From contig WQXD01000174.1 of assembly GCA_009785015.1 (NCBI GenBank), forward strand, positions 1 through 7,894: a DNA stretch of 7,894 nt, in the 5' to 3' direction. The notes below the pieces were generated by a model. That model had not been told where the DNA came from. It saw only the letters and a program-made list of their open reading frames with translations, and did no database searches. The stretch's first letter is position 1. Every line of letters begins with the position of its first letter. Positions 1-5,925 of the stretch are shown piece by piece. This DNA is from Oscillospiraceae bacterium. Lineage in GTDB: Bacteria; Bacillota_A; Clostridia; Oscillospirales; WRJC01. The translations under genes and the position numbers were made by a program.

Positions 1-1614
1 ATACTCCGCTTTTGTATAAAAATGGAAGCGCTCGATTTCAAAAGGCATTTCGGACACGCTCGCGTAGCGGTCAAATTTGTATTCTTTCGTCCACTTTTCG
101 ACTTTCGGCCGCGCGAGCAGGTTGTCTTTGACCCAATTTTCGCGCCGCCATTTTTCATTGTCGAAGCTGTGTTCCATGTGCATTTTCATCGGGCGCGCCG
201 TCATGGTTTTCGTTTCGTCGTCCCAGCTGTTTCTGGCGAAATCGTATTCAAAGAAACTGTATTCGGTAGCGGCTATCGAGGGGCAGGTATCCATTTCGAG
301 CACCATCTGGTTTCCCCCGTGAGCGTGCGTCGTCCCCGGAGGTATCAAGTACAAATCGCCGATGTTCGAATCCCAGATTGAAATGTATTCCTTCCAGTTT
401 TCAAGCGGCTCGATGTTATTTGATTTGCGGCACAGCGCCTCCCATTCTTCAAGGTCGGCTTTTTCCGTATAGCCCATCAATGTGCACGCGCCTTCGTATG
501 CCTCGCATATATAGTACGTCTCGTATCTGCCCAGAGGCTCGTTGAAATGACGCCGCACATAGTCGGTCGACGGGTGGTTGTGTATGGGCATGGCCGTCCT
601 CTCCGGCGGAGTTTTTTCGGGGAAATAGCCGTCGTCGAGCCACACGTCCATGGGAAACAGGCGCGGGTATGCATTTGTGAGATATTCGCCCAGAAATTCT
701 TTTTGATACTGCATCAGGTTCAGCATGGGCATTTCGATTGCATGCGTCTGGTTGAGGCATACAATCATTCCCAGCTCGGGCCCGGCGAGCTCATTCCACG
801 CATTGCAGCAAAGCCCCGGCACATCGAACAAGTCGCGGTAACGGTACGCCCCCCAGGGACCCGGCTGATAGATTTTGATCTCTTTGACGGGGTATTTGAG
901 GGTTTCCTGTATTATCATATCATACACATCCCGTGGCAGCATTTTGAGCTCTTTTGCGTCGATTGCCTCGACCCAGTAATCCATTTTTTCGATGACATAA
1001 TTTTTGTTTCTGTCCAAGAGATAATAGTCGCAGTAGTAGTATTCTTTCCAGCCGTAACCGGTATCGGGCATATTGCAGCCGAAGGGTATGAGTTTTTTGT
1101 CCCACATTTTCCACAGCACGGGCTGGCGCGTCATATCGAAATATATGACGATATCCGCATATTCCGAAAGCCCCGGAGCCGATGCGCCGCAGCCGTATAT
1201 GATCGCGCCCGGCTGCAGTTTTTCGGATAACTCATCTGTTTTTCCGCCGTCGAACAAATCTTCGATTTTGCCGTCGGCGTTCACATAACCGAAACCCGGG
1301 TCATCGGTTATATTTTTTTGTTTGTACGCCTTTATCTGTTCGGCGGATTTGAAATAATCGGCGATATTTATATATGCTCCCACTGAGCCTTCCGCGTCAA
1401 AGTTTTTGAAGGCTGCTATGATATTTTCCCAATCGACCCCGTACCAGCCGTCAAAGGCCGCGACTGCCGGGCGTTTGAGTTCTGCCGATTTGTCTTTTAC
1501 AGCTTTTAAAATTCCGGCGTAAACCGGATTAGTGCCTTTTATAATTTCATCGCAGCGCTCTTTGGGTATTGTTATGATATTTTCCGCGTTTTTGCGGTCT
1601 TCGTACAACGGCAT
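1..1614 (-). CDS. Class I mannose-6-phosphate isomerase-like cupin protein with kinase-like N-terminal domain (3' end off window)
   Basis: The reading frame is open from the ATG at 1614-1612 to the left edge (538 codons visible, no stop), so the C-terminus is missing. A GGGAGG ribosome binding site (minus strand, about 1623-1628) sits 8 nt upstream and fixes the start. Residues about 250-440 look like the metal-binding cupin of type I phosphomannose isomerases: an HNH pair (H345, H347), a GRYETYY stretch with E365, and IPPGTTHAHGG (424-434) with H430/H432, similar to the family's IPAGTxHA signature. These would be the metal ligands by family analogy. Residues about 48-170 (AAFDGWYGVDWENI, then IIYGCGASAPGL and IVIYFDMTRQP) resemble a nucleoside-kinase-like fold, but no P-loop GxxxxGK[ST] is present, so it is probably not a kinase. 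The expected role is aldose/ketose-phosphate isomerisation in the cytoplasm; the true substrate is unknown. It lies 15 nt after the RpiB-like gene and is surely cotranscribed with it. Confidence 0.85.
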   Translation of the reverse strand, partial: MPLYEDRKNAENIITIPKERCDEIIKGTNPVYAGILKAVKDKSAELKRPAVAAFDGWYGVDWENIIAAFKNFDAEGSVGAYINIADYFKSAEQIKAYKQKNITDDPGFGYVNADGKIEDLFDGGKTDELSEKLQPGAIIYGCGASAPGLSEYADIVIYFDMTRQPVLWKMWDKKLIPFGCNMPDTGYGWKEYYYCDYYLLDRNKNYVIEKMDYWVEAIDAKELKMLPRDVYDMIIQETLKYPVKEIKIYQPGPWGAYRYRDLFDVPGLCCNAWNELAGPELGMIVCLNQTHAIEMPMLNLMQYQKEFLGEYLTNAYPRLFPMDVWLDDGYFPEKTPPERTAMPIHNHPSTDYVRRHFNEPLGRYETYYICEAYEGACTLMGYTEKADLEEWEALCRKSNNIEPLENWKEYISIWDSNIGDLYLIPPGTTHAHGGNQMVLEMDTCPSIAATEYSFFEYDFARNSWDDETKTMTARPMKMHMEHSFDNEKWRRENWVKDNLLARPKVEKWTKEYKFDRYASVSEMPFEIERFHFYTKAEY

Positions 1615-1629
1615 ATTTTTTCCTCCCGG

Positions 1630-2235
1630 CTATATCACGATTTTTAATTTTTCGCAGTAGGGTCCGAGCAATTCGCCGATGCCCGGAAAACTCAGGCTTT
1701 CCCGGACGATGACAGGGTCCATCGCCGCGATTATCTCTTCCATCGGTTTGTGGGCCGCAATCGAAATTTTTTCGAGTTTCAATCTGCTTTCGAGCTGCGC
1801 CTGTTTCCGGTGTTCGGGGTAACCTGTCCCCCACCCGTCGGAAAACAAGCGGTCGAATATAAATCCCAGATTTATGCCGCCGCCCCAGCCCCAGCCTTTG
1901 TTCAGCATGAGGGAAATGCAGTTTCCCGCATTTATCCGGTTGAACAGCCACGCGTCCAACGGCTCGGCGATCAGTCCGCAGTACACATTGGGATACATCA
2001 TGGCAGACATAACAAATCCGATCCCCGTGCCGCAGCCGCCCACGACAAAATCCGCCGCGCCCGCATTCAGCAAAAGCCCGGCCAAAAATCCCGTGTGCAG
2101 GTAACTGAGCGCGGGCAGATCCCCCGGCGTTTTCATGCCGGCATTCAACACTTCATGTCCGCGCCCCGCCAAAGCCTCCATGATGTCCGCGTTTTTGTCG
2201 CAGGCGCTTATTTCGTTTATCACCGCAATTTTCAT
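1630..2235 (-). CDS. RpiB/LacA/LacB-family sugar-phosphate isomerase
   Basis: This 201-residue protein starts MKIAVINEIS and carries GGCGTGIG (66-73), the family's conserved loop; C68 corresponds to the catalytic cysteine of ribose-5-phosphate isomerase B. The following stretch LIAEPLDAWLFNRINAGNCISL (88-109) matches the family's helix and Asn-containing loop. Typical RpiB proteins are about 145-150 residues; here an extra tail of about 50 residues follows a Gly/Trp-rich loop (KGWGWGGG, 113-120), so this belongs to a longer subgroup whose substrate cannot be told from sequence. The family interconverts aldose and ketose phosphates (ribose/ribulose-5-P, allose-6-P, galactose-6-P). The start is the only reasonable ATG near the promoter, but its ribosome binding site is weak: GGGATG lies about 15 nt upstream. 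It is the first gene of a two-gene minus-strand operon, and the pairing with a second isomerase-like protein suggests a sugar catabolic or salvage step. Confidence 0.87.
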   Translation of the reverse strand: MKIAVINEISACDKNADIMEALAGRGHEVLNAGMKTPGDLPALSYLHTGFLAGLLLNAGAADFVVGGCGTGIGFVMSAMMYPNVYCGLIAEPLDAWLFNRINAGNCISLMLNKGWGWGGGINLGFIFDRLFSDGWGTGYPEHRKQAQLESRLKLEKISIAAHKPMEEIIAAMDPVIVRESLSFPGIGELLGPYCEKLKIVI

Positions 2236-2270
2236 AAATCAACAAATCATCCCAATCATGTTTTTTTTGC

Positions 2271-2299
2271 ATTATATCATATCGCAGGCGAAAATGCAA
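2271..2299 (-). promoter_or_regulatory. Sigma-A-type promoter for the isomerase operon
   Basis: Read on the minus strand there is a perfect TATAAT (2276-2271) preceded by TG plus one base (extended -10, TGATATAAT). A TTGCAT -35-like hexamer lies at 2299-2294, with a 17-bp spacer. The -35 is poor, but the extended -10 compensates. The predicted transcript would start near 2264, giving a leader of about 28 nt before the RpiB-like gene. Confidence 0.6.
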
Positions 2300-2318
2300 G
2301 CGTATTTCGAAATTCACA

Positions 2319-2335
2319 ATTTATTAACAATAAAT
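2319..2335. repeat. AT-rich inverted repeat between the divergent promoters
   Basis: ATTTATT (2319-2325) and AATAAAT (2329-2335) are perfect complementary arms around a 3-nt loop (AAC). The dyad lies between the two -35 regions of the divergent promoters, where an operator might sit. All-A/T arms occur easily by chance in such a spacer, so no function is claimed. The rest of the spacer (2236-2448) is AT-rich, shows no ORF, and holds only the promoters and ribosome binding site listed. Confidence 0.25.
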
Positions 2336-2366
2336 AAATAATTATCCGCATAGTTTTTCTTAATTT

Positions 2367-2395
2367 TTGATATAAAGTTGATGTAAAATTACAAT
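2367..2395 (+). promoter_or_regulatory. Sigma-A-type promoter for the pyrophosphatase operon
   Basis: TTGATA (2367-2372) and TACAAT (2390-2395) are separated by exactly 17 bp, each one mismatch from consensus. Transcription would begin near 2402, leaving a leader of about 47 nt that includes the GGAAGGA ribosome binding site of hppA. A second TATAAT at 2421-2426 has no good -35 and would place the transcript start at or inside the ribosome binding site, so it is less likely to be used. Confidence 0.65.
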
Positions 2396-2430
2396 GGGAG
2401 TTTATTTTTTTAAAATTCTGTATAATTATG

Positions 2431-2440
2431 GAAGGAAGGA
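2431..2440 (+). promoter_or_regulatory. Ribosome binding site that decides the hppA start
   Basis: GAAGGAAGGA lies 8 nt before the ATG at 2449. The in-frame ATG at 2428 is upstream of this site and overlaps its first bases, so it has no ribosome binding site of its own. The downstream ATG is therefore chosen. Confidence 0.8.
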
Positions 2441-2448
2441 TTATTGTT

Positions 2449-4557
2449 ATGGACGAACTGACTGTTTTTTTGATAGCATCTATCGGGATTTCTGTTGTCG
2501 CGTTTCTGTTTGCCGCCTGGCTTTACGGCTGGGTGAAAAGGCAGCCTTGCGAAAATGAGCGAATCAATGAAGTCGGAGGCTATATCAAGAAAGGAGCAGA
2601 AGTTTTCCTGAACCGCGAATATAAAGTTTTGGCTAAATTTGCGGCGGTTGCGGCAGTTATCATATTGGTTTTGCTTCCGTCTCCCATTTGGAAGGGTGAT
2701 TTTGTCCCGAATATCAAGATGACTGTTTCGTATTTGTGCGGCACGGTTTTTTCCGCTATAGCGGGTAAAATCGGGATATCCGTTTCGACAATCGCGAACG
2801 GGCGCACGGCGGTTGCGGCGACGAAGGGCATAAGACCGTCGTTTTTATGCGGATTCAGGGGCGGCGCGGTCATGGGCATGGCGGTGGTCGGAGCTTCGCT
2901 GCTCGGCGTGTCGCTGGTTTTTTGGGTCACGGGCAGCGGCACGGCTTTGCTCGGATTCAGTTTCGGCGCTTCTTCGCTGGCGCTGTTCGCGAAAGCCGGC
3001 GGCGGTATATTCACAAAAACCGCGGACATCGCGGCTGACCTGACCGGCAAAGTTGAATTGGGCATTCCGGAGGACGACCCGCGCAATCCGGCCGTTGTCG
3101 CTGATAACGTCGGCGATAACGTGGGAGACGTCGCGGGAATGGGCGCGGATTTATTTGATTCAAACGTCGCTTCGATGGCGGCGGCTTTGGTCATGGGAAG
3201 CGCGCTTGACAATACGGGCGCAGTCGGAGGCAACTGCGTTCCGACGGTGTTCTGCTATGCGGCAATAGGCTTGCTTTCCTCCATTATCGGGGTCGCCGCG
3301 GCGCGCATGGGCAAAAACGACAACCCGACGACCGCGCTCAATTCAAGTACATATGTCACAACGGGCATTTTCGCGGCTATGACCGCTCTGGCGACGTTTT
3401 TGCTCGGTTTCGAATGGCGGATCTGGGGCGCTTCGACAATAGGGCTTGTAGTAGGGACGGTTATCGGCATTGCCAGCGACTATTTTACCGACGACCGGAA
3501 AAAGCCCGTCAAAATGACGGCGAAAGCGTCCGAATCCGGTCCGGCGTTCACTATTTTGTCCGGCGTTTCATACGCGTTTTTGAGCACTTTGCCATCTATG
3601 GTGGGCATAGGGGTTTCCGCGCTTGCGGCATATAATCTCTGCGCCCCGCTGGGCGGGGAACTCTACGGCGTTGAATACGCCCTGTTCGGCATAGCCATGG
3701 CTGCCGTGGGCATGCTTTCAATCGTAGGCATGATCATATCGAACGACGCGTACGGACCTATCGTCGACAATGCGAGGGGGCTTGCGGAAATGGGAAATCT
3801 CGGCGAAGATATCATAGAAATAACGGACAAGCTGGATTCCGCCGGAAATACCGTCAAAGCGGTCACAAAAGGTTTCGCCATAGGAGCGGCGGGTCTCACG
3901 GTCATCGCGCTTTTAGGCGCGTTTCTCTCCGAAGTGCGCGGCGCGGCAATAGAATTAGGCAAAAACGCGGCTGATTTTGCAGGTTTGGATATAATGAACC
4001 CGAATGTTTTCTTCGGGCTTTTGGCAGGCGCGGCGATTCCGGCGGTATTCAGCGCGATGCTGATGCTCGGCGTAAACAGGAACGCCATGCGCATGGTTGA
4101 CGAAATACACAGACAATTTTGCGAAATCGCCGGACTTAAAGAGGGCAAAGAAGGCGTAACCCCTGAATATGACAAATGTATAGATATAGCCACGTCGGGG
4201 GCCTTAAAAGAACTTATCCCGGCGGGGCTGGTATCTATCGTCGTTACAATCGCCGTCGGATTTATCGGAGGCGTGAACGCCATAGGCGGGTTTCTCACCG
4301 GAAATATAGTGAGCGGTTTGTTGCTGGCTCTGTTTTTGAGCAATTCGGGCGGTCTTTGGGATAATTCAAAAAAATACGTCGAGTCGGGCGAACACGGCGG
4401 AAAAGGCTCGGACGCCCACAAAGCGGCTGTCATAGGGGATACCGTCGGCGACCCGTTTAAAGACACCGCGGGTCCCTCTATAAATACGCAGATCACAGTC
4501 GTATCTTTGGTTTCTTCTCTGTTGAGCACGCTGTTTTTGTCTTTTTCGATATTTTGA
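2449..4557 (+). CDS. hppA: Membrane-bound (vacuolar-type) pyrophosphatase, K+-independent H+-pumping type
   Basis: This 702-residue polytopic protein hydrolyses pyrophosphate and pumps cations across the cytoplasmic membrane; its length is normal for bacterial enzymes. The family's active-site motifs are intact: GGGIFTKTAD (184-193, K190), EDDPRNPA (208-215) followed by ADNVGDNVGD (218-227), and near the C-terminus GGLWDNSKK (634-642) and GDTVGDPFKDT (663-673). At the subtype-determining site the sequence is GNTVKAVTKG (466-475), with K470 and T473. These two residues mark K+-independent enzymes, which are known proton pumps, whereas K+-dependent ones carry Ala there. Small departures from the usual sequence are R443 in DNARG (usually Gly) and V469 (usually Thr). 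The first membrane helix begins right after MDELT, supporting the 2449 start. It is the first gene of a five-gene operon; the next gene follows after 18 nt. It would let the cell recover energy from biosynthetic pyrophosphate. Confidence 0.97.
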   Translation: MDELTVFLIASIGISVVAFLFAAWLYGWVKRQPCENERINEVGGYIKKGAEVFLNREYKVLAKFAAVAAVIILVLLPSPIWKGDFVPNIKMTVSYLCGTVFSAIAGKIGISVSTIANGRTAVAATKGIRPSFLCGFRGGAVMGMAVVGASLLGVSLVFWVTGSGTALLGFSFGASSLALFAKAGGGIFTKTADIAADLTGKVELGIPEDDPRNPAVVADNVGDNVGDVAGMGADLFDSNVASMAAALVMGSALDNTGAVGGNCVPTVFCYAAIGLLSSIIGVAAARMGKNDNPTTALNSSTYVTTGIFAAMTALATFLLGFEWRIWGASTIGLVVGTVIGIASDYFTDDRKKPVKMTAKASESGPAFTILSGVSYAFLSTLPSMVGIGVSALAAYNLCAPLGGELYGVEYALFGIAMAAVGMLSIVGMIISNDAYGPIVDNARGLAEMGNLGEDIIEITDKLDSAGNTVKAVTKGFAIGAAGLTVIALLGAFLSEVRGAAIELGKNAADFAGLDIMNPNVFFGLLAGAAIPAVFSAMLMLGVNRNAMRMVDEIHRQFCEIAGLKEGKEGVTPEYDKCIDIATSGALKELIPAGLVSIVVTIAVGFIGGVNAIGGFLTGNIVSGLLLALFLSNSGGLWDNSKKYVESGEHGGKGSDAHKAAVIGDTVGDPFKDTAGPSINTQITVVSLVSSLLSTLFLSFSIF

Positions 4558-4575
4558 TTAAGGAAGGCGAATATT

Positions 4576-5751
4576 ATGGATATTTTAAAAAGTTTCGCAG
4601 ACGCGGTTTTCGGGTCGATACTCGCTTTGACTTGGGTTGAAGTTGTAAAAATGATGGTGATGTGGGTATTGGGCGGAGTCTTGATTTATCTCGCGATAAA
4701 ACATGAAATGGAACCCTCCCTGCTTTTGCCGATGGGTTTCGGCACGATTTTGGTCAATTTGCCGTTTTCGGGCGCTGTCACTCAGGTTATTGCGGGCGTG
4801 ACGGAAGAAGGGGCGCTCAGCGTGCTTTTTGACACGGGCATCGCGAACGAATTGTTTCCGTTGATTTTATTTATCGGCATAGGGGCGATGTGCGATTTCG
4901 GGCCGCTGCTGAAAAATCCAAAATTGCTGCTGTTCGGCGCGGCGGCGCAGTTCGGGATTTTTGTCACGATTTTGCTGGCATGCGTGCTGGGTCATTTTAT
5001 TCCAAACACTTTTACGCTGCAGGACGCCGCTTCCATCGGCATAATCGGCGCAGCGGACGGACCGACGTCTATCTTTGTGGCGAATTACTTTGAGACTAAA
5101 TATATGGGGGCCATTTTAGTCGCGGCATACAGTTATATGGCGCTTGTCCCTATCATTCAGCCTCCATGCATAAAATTGATAACCACGAAAAAAGAACGGC
5201 TTATAAGGATGCCTTACGGAAGAAATGAAGTCCCGAGAGCCATAAAAATTTTGTTTCCGATCATCGTGACGGTGATAGCGGGGCTTATCGCGCCCCGGAG
5301 CGTGGGATTGGTCGGGTTTCTGATGTTCGGCAATCTTCTTCGGGAGTGCGGCGTGCTCAACAATTTATCCGAGACGGCGCAGAACGCGCTGGCGAATCTG
5401 ATCACGATTTTTTTGGGGCTCACGGTTGCGGTAAAAATGCAGGCAGATATGTTTTTGTCTTTTCAGACGCTGCTTATTTTGCTCCTTGGGCTTTTCGCCT
5501 TTATATTCGACACGTTCGGCGGCGTCATGTTCGCGAAGTTTTTAAACTTGTTCTCCAAAAACAAGATCAACCCCATGATCGGCGCGTGCGGAATTTCAGC
5601 GTTTCCCATGAGCGCCCGGGTGGTGCATAAGATGGGATTGGCGGAAGACCGGCAAAACTTTTTGCTCATGCACGCGGCGGGAGTAAACGTAGGCGGGCAA
5701 ATTGCCAGCGTTATAGCGGGCGGGCTTGTTTTGAATCTGATTGCAAAGTGA
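4576..5751 (+). CDS. Sodium-translocating decarboxylase beta subunit (OadB/MmdB/GcdB family)
   Basis: This 391-residue, strongly hydrophobic protein has the length and motifs of the beta subunit that decarboxylates carboxybiotin and drives Na+ export. IGAADGPTSIF (157-167) contains D161, equivalent to the essential Asp203 of Klebsiella OadB. NPMIGACGISAFPMSARV (332-349) contains N332 and S341, spaced exactly as Asn373/Ser382 there. The C-terminal FLLMHAAGVNVGGQIAS segment is also typical. About nine membrane segments are visible. An AGGAAGG ribosome binding site (4561-4567) lies 8 nt before the start. The substrate (oxaloacetate, methylmalonyl-CoA or glutaconyl-CoA) is set by the alpha subunit, which is not in the window, so no specific gene name is given. 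The gene sits between hppA and a gamma-like small protein and is clearly in the same operon. Confidence 0.95.
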   Translation: MDILKSFADAVFGSILALTWVEVVKMMVMWVLGGVLIYLAIKHEMEPSLLLPMGFGTILVNLPFSGAVTQVIAGVTEEGALSVLFDTGIANELFPLILFIGIGAMCDFGPLLKNPKLLLFGAAAQFGIFVTILLACVLGHFIPNTFTLQDAASIGIIGAADGPTSIFVANYFETKYMGAILVAAYSYMALVPIIQPPCIKLITTKKERLIRMPYGRNEVPRAIKILFPIIVTVIAGLIAPRSVGLVGFLMFGNLLRECGVLNNLSETAQNALANLITIFLGLTVAVKMQADMFLSFQTLLILLLGLFAFIFDTFGGVMFAKFLNLFSKNKINPMIGACGISAFPMSARVVHKMGLAEDRQNFLLMHAAGVNVGGQIASVIAGGLVLNLIAK

Positions 5752-5775
5752 AATATACTAAGAGAGGAGTAAATT

Positions 5776-5922
5776 ATGATATTGGAAGCGCTGAAAGTCA
5801 TGCTGTTCGGCATGCTCGGGATCTTTTTTGTGATGGGGGTGATTTTAATCTCCATACGGCTGCTGGGTTTATCGCAAAAAAATAAAGCGAAGGAAACAGA
5901 TCCGGAAAATTCGGATGAGTAG
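5776..5922 (+). CDS. Small decarboxylase gamma-subunit-like membrane protein (OadG type), 48 aa
   Basis: A 48-residue ORF fills the space between the beta subunit and the kinase. It has its own ribosome binding site (GAGGAG at 5764-5769, 6 nt before ATG) and stops with TAG at 5920-5922. The protein begins MILEALKVMLFGMLGIFF, has one membrane helix (about residues 8-31) and ends in a charged tail (KNKAKETDPENSDE). This is the architecture of OadG/MmdD-type gamma subunits, which anchor and assemble the decarboxylase alpha and beta subunits. It is shorter than usual (often 60-120 residues): the tail lacks the Pro/Ala linker and the His residues that bind zinc in some OadG proteins. Position directly after a beta subunit is the main support; the sequence match is to a weakly conserved family. 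Gene finders with a length cut-off would miss it. Confidence 0.75.
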   Translation: MILEALKVMLFGMLGIFFVMGVILISIRLLGLSQKNKAKETDPENSDE

Positions 5923-5925
5923 AAA

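Noticed and set aside
547..1230. Plus-strand open frame of 227 codons
   Set aside because: It is antisense to the isomerase-like gene, whose frame shows clear cupin motifs; the opposite frame has no ribosome binding site or recognisable family.
2421..2426. Perfect TATAAT as the -10 of the hppA promoter
   Set aside because: No acceptable -35 lies 16-18 bp upstream, and a start point about 7 nt later would cut into the ribosome binding site.
2428..2448. In-frame upstream ATG adding seven residues to the pyrophosphatase
   Set aside because: It overlaps the -10-like TATAAT and the ribosome binding site; GGAAGGA at 8 nt from the ATG at 2449 fits far better.
3663..4529. Minus-strand open frame of 288 codons, and a similar one at 2580-3233
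   Set aside because: Both are antisense to the pyrophosphatase and rich in Ser/Pro/Ala, as expected from the mirror of a GC-biased membrane-protein gene.
5752..5775. Promoter or terminator between the beta subunit and the gamma-like gene
   Set aside because: Only 24 nt, no dyad and no promoter-like hexamer pair; it holds just the ribosome binding site.
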